From Tetrahymena thermophila SB210 (lineage: Eukaryota > Ciliophora > Oligohymenophorea > Hymenostomatida > Tetrahymenidae), in assembly GCF_000189635.1 (NCBI RefSeq), contig NW_002476322.1, forward strand, positions 124,001 through 188,000: 64,000 bases of DNA. The letters are read 5' to 3'. Below, in pieces: positions 12,780-25,000 of the stretch; positions within the stretch are counted from its first letter, which is position 1, and the number at the start of each line of letters is the position of its first letter. Below the pieces are notes generated by a model. That model saw nothing but the letters and a program-made list of their open reading frames with translations. It searched no databases and had not been told where the DNA came from. A program made the position numbers and the translations under genes.

Positions 12780-15149
12780 TTTTTATTTGTAAGTTTGAAA
12801 TATGACAACAACACTAACTTTTGGAATTAATAATTAATTAAATAATTTTCTGATAAGTTTTGATATTTATTTAAATAATTAATAAATTTTTTAATATCAT
12901 CAACTTTCAATGCATAAAATTAATGACACCAAATATTATTTCACTATTTTTAATTTTTTTGATTATTTGCCTGCATGTTTGTTTTACTATAATTTTTCAA
13001 AATATCTATTTTTAATATTACTTTAAATCTTATTTTTCTTAGCAAATTATTTATGTATAAAATTTATGATTTCAATTGAACTGTTTTTTCATTTTGATTT
13101 ATTCACATACACATTCAATTTATCTCTCTCTCTCTAAGTTTCTTAATTATAGTTATTCTTACATATCAAAAACAAGAAATTAAATATTTTCTGAAAAATA
13201 AATTATTAGGATTTCTTTTTTTGTATCTAGCTTTGTTTGATTGGTGGGGGTGATTACATTTTTAATAAATGTTAAAAATAAAAGATATCAAAAAGAAAAA
13301 AACTGAAAAAACTGAAATAAGCTCTAAAAAGACTTTAATATAATTAATTATCTCTTCTTCGAACGAACGAAGACAATTTAATAAACAAAAACTAATTTAT
13401 TTGACAGTGGAGAAAAAGAATAGAGTAATGAGCAAGAGAAATAGAAATATTTTGATTTATTCAATAAAAATATTTATAAACTTATATAATTTTATTATTT
13501 TGTTAAAATTACTTAGTTATATATTTAGATTTATTAAGTTTTATCATTTTTTTAAGGAATTTTCCTAAGTCATATTTATCTTAATTCTCAATTTACTTTT
13601 AATTTGTATAAATAAGATAAACACTTTAATTATTTGATTAAGTAAATAACAACTGTAAGTTAATTGAAAATTTTGTAGATTAATGAATTATGCTAACTAA
13701 TCATTCAAACTAGAGCTAGATACACTAATTAATAAATCACATTAATTATATTATATAAAATATTTATTAATTGTATACAAAATTAAATTTTAATATTATT
13801 GATTAAATAACTAAGTTTAGCAGGATAAAAAGTTAAATTAGTTCGAGTATAATCACAATTTTTTAAGATTTGAACAATAAGATTAAATTATAAGCTTTTA
13901 AACCTAAAAATGTATTTTAACTAAAATCGAATTTGCATTTTTGAGTTAAAATTTTATTAGTCTTATGGAGGGAGCTTTGACATAATGAAAGTTAATCTAA
14001 ATGTTTTTAAATTTATAAATAATATATATCTATCTCAAAGGTTTTAAATATTAATTATTTTAGATGAAATCACTTTTAATTATTAAAAATCCAAAGAAAA
14101 AGATAATAAATAAATAAAAAATATTTATTTTAAACCTTTAAGTTTTGGATCATAACTTTCGCTATATTGTAGTTTATAAAATTTTAAATCCCATATTTTT
14201 ATATTTTAAATATTTATTATAGATGCATATTAAATAAATACCGTATTTTCTTGTATAGATTATACTAATTGTATATGAAGAATAAAAATTTTTTTAAAAT
14301 GCTTAACTGTTCTACAGTTTTTATATTTTACCAAACTATATCAATGATTTTAAAGAATAGTTTAATTAAAAAGTATTCTTCAAATTATATGTTTATTTAT
14401 TAAATTAAAAAATCAATAAAATATTTTTAATTATATTTGATAAAATTTAAACTATAATTAATTATCAATATCTAAGTTAAAAGATATTACTTACATATAA
14501 TAAATAATTAAACTAAAAATATTATTGCTATCTTGGATAATAATTATCTAGTAGGAAATAAATATTTAGTAGAATAATATTTAATTAAAGATTTAGTTTT
14601 TAATGAAGAAATTAAAATTTTTAATCAAATATTTAATTTTTAAAGTTAAGGTGTTGATTAAATTATTTCAATAGGTGTAAAAAATAAATAAGATTAGGTA
14701 TCGATTAAATGAGACCCTTTAATCTTTTAAATAAGGGAAGAATGAAAATGTTAAATAACTTAAATTTTTTTAAAGTAATCCTCACATTTTTTATTCCAAA
14801 TGTAATAATTTTTTCGCTTAGTATAGATAGATAACTTCCCATCTTCCTTGTTAAAGGCGTGTTATTTCACATTTTTCATAAATTAGTTATGTGGGTCCTA
14901 ATTTTATGATTGTTAAATATTTTTTTTTGGGAATGATTCTTCTCAATTTATTATAGTAGATCAGTTTCAATATTATCTGATATAAGTTGTAGTGAAATAA
15001 AGCTTGAAAAATTTATTCTTATAAGTAGATTTCAATTAAGGATTATTTAGTTTTCCTTTATTGAATTGCTTTTTTCTTTCTTTTTTAATAATTAATTAAC
15101 ATTTTTAATTTAATTAAAGATGATGAGCTTTCTTTTTAATCAGCAAATT
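12780..15149. other. AT-rich intergenic DNA
   Basis: No supported gene. Local oddities are a short CT run near 13125-13134, a small perfect hairpin at 13356-13373 (stem tcttcg/cgaaga, loop aacgaa), and a slightly less AT-rich patch near 14800-14900 that I could not interpret. Confidence 0.5.
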
Positions 15150-15578
15150 GTTTCAAATGTTTGATAAACAATTTTTATGAATATCTATTTTAAAAATAAA
15201 TACATTTTTTTCTGATAGATTTTTGGATTCTATTTGATATGTGATTTACGATATTAATTTTTTTGATTGTTGTTGAAATGTTGCTTATAAGAGTTAATAC
15301 AATATGGTTTTGCCTGAATGCTTTATTTGTACTTAGCCTTAGCTGCTATTAATAGCTCTATTTTTTATTCTTCTCTTTAGATTTGGGTTGTTAATTAAGT
15401 AAGAATCCTCAGTTGTTTACAAGCAGTTTATTTATTCAATATTATTTAATAAATTTTAGTTTTGATTTTCTTCCTTCAATTATTTTATCTGCTCACCCAG
15501 TCGGTAATTAAAAGATTTGGAGGTGTAGGTATAGTATAATAGACAGAGGATACCATTACTCCATCACCCCCATTCATA
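15150..15578 (-). CDS. Doubtful small gene or exon remnant
   Basis: A less AT-rich island between two genes. On minus, an ATG at about 15576 opens a 33-codon frame (MNGGDGVMVSSVYYTIPTPP...) ending at TGA in the stretch aaataattga. A second frame stays open from about 15560 to 15155 with a lysine/glutamine-rich sequence (LGEQIKQLKEENQNQN) but has no ATG. An intron joining them is possible but I could not place one convincingly. The first frame is compositionally the more protein-like. It could equally be a gene relic or a structured RNA locus (see the hairpin at 15509-15576). Confidence 0.25.
15509..15576. other. Imperfect hairpin in a G+C-richer island
   Basis: On plus, tggaggtg pairs with cacccccа-like sequence (cacccc ca) with one mismatch, and inside it ggtat pairs with atacc around a ~17-nt loop. 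The surrounding DNA is nearly pure A+T, so the local base composition stands out. No RNA family was recognised. Confidence 0.3.
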
Positions 15579-15809
15579 TATATATACCCCTATTTTTATT
15601 TCTCTAATGCACTTAATTATGTGAATTTTTATTGATGGTAATTTTTAAAAATATTAATTAATAATTATGTTTGAAATTAAAAATTTATTTTATTTATCAA
15701 AATTAATTGAATAGATAAATAGATAAATAAATTAATGACTAATAAATAATTGATAAAAATCCAAAACGAAACAAAGGATAATTATAATACATTTTTACAT
15801 TTTAAAAAA

Positions 15810-18800
15810 TCACATTTCTATATCTTATATATCTTAGATACTCTCTTATTTACCTTAATGAGGTTATATTGAATTTTATTTATTTTCTATAAGCCTTTTT
15901 TTTAGTGATTTAGCTAACATAAATCCTTTAAATCCTAGTTTTATTTGAGCGTTATTATTTATTAAAGCACTGTCATCGTCTTTTATTTCTTCTATACTTT
16001 TTTGATCCAATACAATTTGTGAGTTTATTTTTGGCATAGAAGTTTAAGGTATATTTAAAATTGATTGTCTTGAAGGTTATTTTTGGGGAATAAGTCCGCC
16101 TTTTAGGCCATTAATTTATGCTATAATGCTTTCTATTTTCATATGCAGAGGAAGCTGTATTAATTCTTATTTTGTATAGGCATCTTTATCTTCGCCATAA
16201 GGAACTGGAGAAAGTTTATCAGAAATTCTTCCAAAAGCTTCCACAAACTCAATTAATTGCATTTGCATGTGCCTATCTTTATTTAGTTCATCCACCTAAG
16301 TCATGATGCTATCGTTAAAAAATTAATTCAATTCTCTTTCGTTAGTCAATTCGCTGAAAATAGGATATGAAAAAATAAAATCTTTAAATTCTTAACAACA
16401 CATAACTTTCACATTGGTAAATAACCTTTTTTCCTTATTTCTACTTCCAGCAAACTTTTCATAAATCTTCTTGAAAAACTCCATATTGTTTTTAATCAAA
16501 GTATCGCATTATGGAGTCCATAATCTTTTAAATTTCAATTTTAAGATTATTTACTTTTTTAAATTTAATAAAAATATATTTACCTATTTTCTCTCCACTT
16601 TTAAGGATCATTTGATGCCATTAAAACCTTCAATAAATCTTCTTCGTTTAATATTTGCTTGAATGCTTCTGAAAAACTAGAAAATGTTTTGTTTTTTACA
16701 TATTTATCAAAGGCCAATCTTACTAAAACTTCCATAAATTAAAACCTTATCAGAGCTTTATCAGGATTTCTTGGATGCTTTTCTTTCTATGCATTAGTGG
16801 CTATGAAATTAAATTCAATATCGCTCGATTTTATAATTTTTCCATCACTAATTTTAGTTTATGAAATTAAATCTTAAAATAGCGAACTAGAAACAGCAAA
16901 TACTTCTCCATACATGTTCTAGCATGCAAGTTATTTGTAAGTATTTTTTAGAAAAGGGTAAATATCATATAAGACCTATTTTAAATCTTCTTTATCATCT
17001 TCACTTCTAACCATTTTAGTCAATTTTGATTAACCCCAATCAAATTCGAAGCAATTTTTCAAATGTAAATAATCATCACTTTTATATTCTGCAAATATAC
17101 TATTTTTAACATCCCAGCCATTTTTTTTCCAACCCTTCGACTATTCAGATTATCCTAAGAATGGCTTTTAAATTTATCTTATTATACTTCTTATAATTGG
17201 ATCATAGTTCTCATTTAATACGTTACTTAGCTTCTTTTTGTAAATATAAATAATTTATCCCTCAGGATTTTTGTCAAAATCATCTCCATTTATGTGGGTT
17301 TTATATTCTTCTTTTTTCATTTCTGCTTGCTAACTTATTTGCTAGATTAATTCTTCAGCAGATTCTATGTAATCGTTCCCATTTTAATCTAGTCTTTTTG
17401 TATTATCTATGTTAACTACATATTTAATATTCCAAATTAAAAGTTTATATCATATTATTTGTGAAATTTATTTTTCAAAATGATTATTTATTGAATGATA
17501 AAAAAATTATTATTTTACTTAAATTTTTATGGTCTTGATCATTGTTATTTTATTTATAAATATTCATCAAATACGGAAGAGGAATTATGTAATTTTATAT
17601 GTCAGTATAATTCACAATTAAAACATTTTAATTCTATTTTTAAGATTCAGTTTTAGGATTAAAAATTTGATTTGCTCTCATAGAAGGCCTCTTGTTATTG
17701 CTACTGCCTTAATTTTTATTCATTGGATTTGATGAAGATCTAATTTAGTTGTAGGGTAAAATAGAAATTTGATTTATAAAAGGATTTGAGAAGAAATATG
17801 TAATTTGCTAATCAGGTGGACACATTCTATAAATAAAAAATTTAGAGCTATCAACAGGATCTTAATCCATTCGAAAAGGTTCGTAATCTTCAAAACTTAG
17901 ATGAATATAAACAGGTTCTCTGTCAATTTTATAATTTAGCTTAAATGTGAACTTAACTTCTTTGTACCCATCACAAATCCAACATATTTCACCACTTTTT
18001 CCATAACCTTCATCATTTTTTTTATTCTGAGTTTTTGCTTTTGTTTAGTGATTTCTTGCTAATTAAGCTTATTTGTTATTTATTGTTTTGTAGTAAAAGT
18101 CTTTGTATATTTCTGAGACATTTTAAAATCCATTGATCCTTATATTCCTCTCTAAAAACCCTCTCCCTTAATCATCTAAAGGGATTTTATTTTCAACAAG
18201 AAATCCTCTAGCATTTACTATATAATTACAAGGATTCCCTTCAAAATGCATTCCATATAAATAAAAATTATCTTGCAACTCAACAGAAATCTCAACAGCT
18301 TCTTGCTTTTAAAATCTGTTAAAAGATAAATCGAGGTGTTTCATGTTAGACTGCTTGTTATTGCAAATTCTTATCAGCCTTTTACCATAAAATTTTGATG
18401 GATCTTGACTTCCACCCAAGCTATTATTTTGTAAGTCCAATACCTTTAAGTTGTAGTTGTTAACTAATCCATCACAAATGCTCTTCAGACTTTCATTCAT
18501 CAAGCTTTTCAGAATTTATTTAATTTTAAAATAAATATAATTTAATATTAATTTACGTGTTATGTCCTAGATAGAGTTCATCTAAATATTAATTATGTTG
18601 CAAAAGCTTTTAAATGTTGTTATTGCATAAATTTGTAATTCTATTATGTGAAAGGTCCAGAACTTTTAAAAAGTTATTTGAAACAGCAGCCTCAAAAATT
18701 TTAATAGCTCCAATATCCCCTATCATATTTTTAGATACATTCAGATACTCTAAATTATGAAACGCATTATCTTAAATCAGTTCAGTCACGTATTTTGAGC

Positions 18801-21421
18801 CAATGTGATTTATTTAATTACAGCTAATATCTAATTATCTGTTTTTATGTTTTTTATTTTAAATATTTGATCAAATATTTATTTGTTATAAAAAAAATAT
18901 TTTTAGAAATGTTATTTGAAATAAATAAATTTATTTAATTAAAATTTAGAAATCTTTTTCTTTAAAATTTAATAAATAATAAATAAGTGATATTAAATAA
19001 ATGAAAATATCAAGATTAATTATTTTAAAATAAAATTTTAACACTCCAAATAATTTCCTCCTATTAAAGGCAAAATATGATAAAAGTGTTTGGATTTATC
19101 TTCTTTTTTAAAAAAATAAACAAAATTTAGTAGAAAGAATTTTGGAGAATTAATAAAAATTTTATTTTAAAAACTCATAAATTTTATTTGAAATTGAATA
19201 ACTTTAAAAATTACTTTGTAGAAAGAGGAAGATTCTAAACGATTTTAGCTAGTGATTCGTTATTTATTCTATTGTTTTTAATAAAGACTTGTTTCAGAGA
19301 TCTTCTTGCCTTTTTTTATTAAAGAATAGCACTTATTATATCTATGTAAGACTTACCCATTTTCAGATTATTTGCATAAAAAGTTTCATTATATTTATCA
19401 CTTTCTAAGAATTCCTCCATTTCTTTAATTTTTTCTTCATCTTGTAGTCCTTGATAATTTACTCCATTAACTCTTTTTTGTCCTAAATCAGTTTCTAAAG
19501 CAGTTTTTTCTGCATTTGATTGTGTTTCTTGTTATAATTATATTCCTTAATTTGGTTGTTAATCGTTTTAATCAGTAGGTACCTCATTATGAGTGCTAAC
19601 TTATGTTTTTAATTTTATATTTTTATTAGGGATTACATTTTCTTTATAGAACTTTCTTAGGTTAATTGGTAAAATAGCATTTTTTAGCTACTTTTAAATC
19701 ACAGCAGTTTCCAAATCTATGTTCCTTATTTTTACTCTATCAAATTCGTTTTCTTGAGTAATTTTATCTATTCTTTTCAGTTTTTAATAAAATTTCATTG
19801 ATGGCTTTTCTTTAAGTAGTCTTTCTTGCTGTATTTCACTTTTAGAGCTTAAAGGGCTCATAAGTTACTCATAATATAGTTTATCTTTAGTATTTTAGAG
19901 CAACGATTTTTGTTTAAAAGGTAGTGAAATGTCTGACTTATCATCTATATTTTAATCTTTTTATAGGTCTTAGCTCGTTAAATCATCTTATTCTCCATTT
20001 TCTGACTAAGTTTGTTAAGATTATTTATCATTTTGACAAAATGATAGCTTATCATCTTAATACTTTTCTTATGATTATTGTATTTAATCTAATTAAAACT
20101 GCTACTGAAGACTCAACCTAGCTTTATCTGTAGTTTGACTTAGCAAGACTGGAGAATGAAAGAGCGAACCTCTTGAAAATGACTCAATATTTTTCTTCAA
20201 AAAGGGTAGTTTTTCTTTACTTTTTATAGAAGTAGTTTTGTTATTATCTTATTTATTTATGAAAATAGTTGGCTCTTCTTTATCACTATTAACCTAGTCT
20301 TGAATTGAATACTACTTCTCCATCATCATATTTAAATTTTCTGAGTGATTTTCAGTAATAAAAAAATTTTGTTTTGGAGAACTAGGAAAAGACATCTTAG
20401 TCAAGTAAGTGTTTGCTGTTGTGTTGACAGCACTAGCTTTTGGTGAAAAATAGCTTTAATTTTAGAAGCCTTAAGTCTATTTTACGAATATGTTTAGCTT
20501 AGATTATGACATGTTATTTTTACTTGAATTTTGAATCTGTTCTAATGTGCTACTTGCTAAATTAGCTGTACTGATATCTTCTTAATCGTTGAAGCAAAGG
20601 TTGTTTTCTTCTTTAGAAGAAATACCAAACAGCTTATTGATGTTTGAGACATTTGAACTCTAGCTAGTAAAATACTTCTACAATAAATTTGAACTTTTCT
20701 AGTTAGAAATAAAGTTGTTATTAAAGGGAGAATTAATACATCTTGGAGTGCTCGAATTAACTTAACTAAAATTATGAATCTGTGAAGTATTTTTTGAACT
20801 TTGAAAATAAGATTCTTGAAACATTTTATATTATAACGACATAGGTAATTAGTCTTAAGTCTGATTTTTTTCAATATTCTATGATAAAACTAATTGCCTT
20901 TTATTATTGTTAAAGCCTATAGGAATTTATTCAGATTATTAAGGAATTTAGGTAATGCTCCCTTTTCTGCTTGTAACACAGTACTTTTAAAATTACCTTT
21001 ATAAGTTTGGGCTGTTGATAAGCTGATAAGCATTTTTAGAATCTGAGCTTTGAAGCCTTTATTAACTGTCCATTAGCTACTATCTCTTGCTGAATTAAGA
21101 GGTTGTCATTCTGATAACTTTGGAACTAACAGATTTTCTAATTTATAGGTTTTGCTTTGATGGCCATTAAATTTCTTTTTGGTCTGCCAAAAGACTTTGC
21201 GTTTAAACAAAAAAATTTTTGGCACTATTTCTACTTTAGCTTCTATCATGAAGGTTAAAGCTGCGCTCATTTTCTTGAAAATTAATTTAATTTTTATAAT
21301 TCTAAAGAGTGCTGTTTGAGGTGAATATTTGAATTTTTTCATTTGCTTCTTAATCATGATCAGCCAGTTCAGACATCTATTTGCTATCTACTTGATAAAG
21401 GTTTCTAATTTCTTTATCCAT
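15810..21421 (-). CDS. Leucine-rich-repeat protein with conserved protist C-terminal module
   Basis: Runs from ATG 21419-21421 (MDKEIRNLYQ) to TGA 15810-15812. The first exon is one open frame to about 19215 (~735 residues), mostly Ser/Asn/Gln/Lys-rich and disordered. It ends in the first leucine-rich repeat (SLKQVFIKNNRINNESLAKI). More ribonuclease-inhibitor-like repeats lie at 18300-18870 (LEYLNVSKNMIGDIGA, LKVLDLSHNRITNLC, LKVLDLQNNSLGG, MKHLDLSFNRF). Next comes a Cys-Trp segment (EICWICDGYKEVKFTF, FIYRMCPPDQQITYFF) near 17800-18000. The last ~500 residues contain CFEFDWGQSKLTKMV, NPDKALIRFQFMEVLVRLAF and KWRENRLWTPQCDTLIKNN. From memory, the LRR + WIC + FQFxExLVR architecture recurs in uncharacterised proteins of ciliated protists, so a ciliary scaffold role is inference. 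Introns fall near 16550-16605, 17405-17500, 18515-18560 and 18860-19215. Confidence 0.8.
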
Positions 21422-22006
21422 TTTATAAATTTCAAAAGCTTATTAAAATATTAATAAATTATTTACTATATGTTAGCTTCTTCTACTTTATTAAAGATTA
21501 TTTTTATTTAGTAATAACTTAGTGGTTGACTTATAATCTATCTATTAAATTAAAAAGTGGGTTAACTCTTTTAAATTAATTAAATTAAATTAATAAGAAT
21601 TATCGGCATATGTAAGGCTTTGTATTTGCAAACTACTAAACTGTTTGTTGCTTATCAAAATTCAAAATAAGCGATTAATTTGATCTAATTTGTTATTTAT
21701 TGTTGAATTATCATAACAAACTAGCTTGCTTAAAATTTTATTTTAAATACTGAAACCAAAATAAAATGAATTTAATAAAGAATATTTTGAAAATACAGAA
21801 AATAAACACACAAATATTCATTTGAGTTTTATATATAAAAAAAATAATTCAATCTGATAACTTATAAACAGTAGTGGAATCATTAAACTCATCACTACTT
21901 ACTTAGATTTAATAAATTATATGTCAATTAACAATTAACGATCTTAATCAGAAGGATCTATTTATTTATAATATATATTTTTATATATAAAGAAAATAAT
22001 ATAATG

Positions 22007-25000
22007 TCAGTCTTTGTAAATATCATCTCCAAAATCTGCTATCACCATAGAATTAGGGTCTTCCATTAAGATAGCTGAAGGAGCATGGATATCTGAAGTA
22101 TCTCTAGCTTATCTGCTATCAGGTTTAAAGAATCCATTCATGTTGTGCATTTGGGAGCTATGAACAGAATTCTGGTCAAAGTCATTGTTGAAATCAGCTA
22201 CATTTCCTGAGTGCTGTTATTTATTCTTCTTTGGTTTCTTGTTAGAGGATTGGGCATTGTTGTTACCTTGGATTTCAAGTCTTTACAGATATATTTTTTC
22301 CAAACTCTTAAGCTTGTTTATATCTGTTTAAGGAACTTTATATGTAATTACTTAGTTGCTGTTAGAAGGAGAGATGTTGCCCATTCTTGAACCGCCTCCG
22401 CTAACTTTACTAGCCATTGGGTTTCCAGTTTTAGAATTAGATGTGTGATACATATTTTGAGTATTTGATCTCATAAAGCCATCTGACTAATCTTAAGAGT
22501 TAGGACGAATATTTCTGCTATGGCTGCTATGATAGACATCAGCACCTCTTCCAGTTCTATGGCTACCAACAGGTGAGTCTTTTTATGTCATAGGATCAAT
22601 ATCTTACTACATAAAACCTTATCCACTTCTCATGCCTTGTACGCTTCCTGAAGAAGGTGTCATTAAACCTTAGTGAATAACAGCATGATTAAATGGATTA
22701 TTTTGAGAGCTCAAATTAGGGTGATTTTTAGAGCTACTGCGAGTTTTGCTTTTAGATTTCTTTTTTCCGCCACCAGCTGATTTAGTGGTTTTAGGATTAG
22801 CTATAGATATATTTGAATTACTATTAGCAAGAATAAGAGGAGGACGTTGTTACACGCTTCCTCCCATAAGCTAAGCTTATTATGATGAAAGAAGCTAGTT
22901 ATTAGGACTTTGAATTACGGATCCCATTTGTATGGATTATATGTCTGGATTTATCATCAAATTATTTCCAGATAATTACTACTAACGCTATATTTATTGT
23001 TATAGTTATATTGCAAAAAAGTCTTCTTCGTATCTCTGATTTAATACATTAAAATCTGATGGACTAACTTCATTGTAATTCATATCAGCTTCTTCAGCTG
23101 TTCTAACACTTTCGCTTGAGTCATAAATCTATAATAATTAAAAAAAGATATTAAAAATAAAAATAAAAATTTAATTAAAAATAAAATTTACATTTCTATC
23201 TATGTCTTAGCTTCCTTGATAGTTTAATCCTTTGGATCTGTTTTGTAAATCCTCTGGGTCATCTTCGTTCTCAACTCCCATAAGACCGCCTTTATTAGAT
23301 TTTATTCTATCATTATTATAGGGTCCTTTCATTTTCATTTGGTTTGCTAAATCGTATTTGGGTTAAACTTGCTTTTATTCTGCTAAAGGCTCATCGAGAT
23401 TTTCTTCTATTGGCATGATTCTTTCAACTTTGTTATCATCACTTTATTCATTTTAGTTACCTTTACTACCTCCATTATTCTTATTCTAATTATTATTTTC
23501 TTTTTTCTTTTAGCTGTTCTTATTAGCCTAGTTAGGAGGTAAAGCTTAATCTCCATCTACTGGATGAGCAAAATAGAAAAGCATGTTATCATCATCATTT
23601 CCTTTTCCCTATAAGAAATAAGATTTTAATTTAAATATTTTAAAAAAGAATTAATAAAAAAATAAATAAATAATTTAATAAAAAATAAATAGTTAAATTG
23701 ATTACTTTCTTTTAACTTTTTTTAGATTTATTGGATTTTGCAGACTTATTTGAAGTTTAGCTATTTCTCATATTATTTTCTTCATCTGAATTTTGAGATT
23801 TTTGTTTTTTAGGAGAGGTGGATTTTTTCATCTTTTTATCTTCAATTTTAGCTAAGGAAGGTGAAATACTTCTTGATCTACTTGGAGAAGTTTTCTTTTT
23901 CGACTTGCTTGAAGGAGAATTATTTAAAGTAGAGTTATTTTTAATACTTTATCTGTTTCCTTCAGTTTTTGATGTCTTTTAATTTTCATATAAGTTGCTC
24001 TATTTAGGCGAATATGATTGTCTCATCATCATAGCTGCAGCGACAGCAGATGGGTTTGATTGATCACCATTCATAATATCGCTAGGTTTTGAGTACAATC
24101 TCTATCTTAATTCTCTATTTTCTTCATCTTCTTCTTAGTTCATATTAACACCTATGCTAACTCCTTCCTAGTTTTAAAGTTAAGAATTATTTGCACCTTT
24201 TGTTGAAACACTGTTAAGCATTCCCTAAACATTCTCATTGTAGTATACTGTATGACGAGTATTAGGTTTCTGAGGCACAGGTTCTTCCTCATCTTAGTAT
24301 TGATTGCCATATTATCCACCACCTGGTGAATTTCTCTTTCCTTTTGATGCTCTTTAATTTTCCATGTTTGACTCTTTAACTAATCCTGACTAGTCAAACA
24401 TCATCTATCCTTGCCTGTTCTTTAGGTCCATACGCTCATCGTCATCATCTAATTCATCTTCATTAGAATGCTCTTAAATTGGGTTGTATTCTAAATTTTT
24501 ATTTAAAATAATTTTGAAATGTTTATTTTATTTAATATGATTTACTTGAATAGTCGAATTAAGGAGCTATATGTTTCTTTTCAAAGTGTCTTTTTCCACC
24601 GTTAGGTCCAGGTTTATAGCTTTCGTACAAATGATCCTAGATCAAATAAAAAGCTCCATTTTCAGAATTTTTCAGAACATTTTTGTCTATACTAGCATTT
24701 GCAGACATTTCACTAGGATCTAGTACTTACTGTAATGGTTTTTGAAGACCTTCGTGGACAGTTACTTTCTTATTCTCTTTGAAATCAACCAGACTTGAAT
24801 TTGATTCTCCACGATTCATTCTAGCACTATTTTCCAATACTTTAGAGTGCAATCTATCCATGTATGATTAGTCGAATGGTAAGAATCTTTAGCTAAATGT
24901 TTGGTTTAAATCAACAGGCTCCTCAAAGAAATCCTTTTTCTTTAGAGAATCCCAAATCATAAAAATAATCATCATAATAGTAACTATCAAGCTATCTAAT

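Noticed and set aside
14800..14900. Less AT-rich patch with a minus-strand frame beginning MGSYLSILSEK
   Set aside because: The frame soon becomes Ile/Lys/Leu-rich low-complexity sequence, with no clear splice sites or end; not enough to call a gene.
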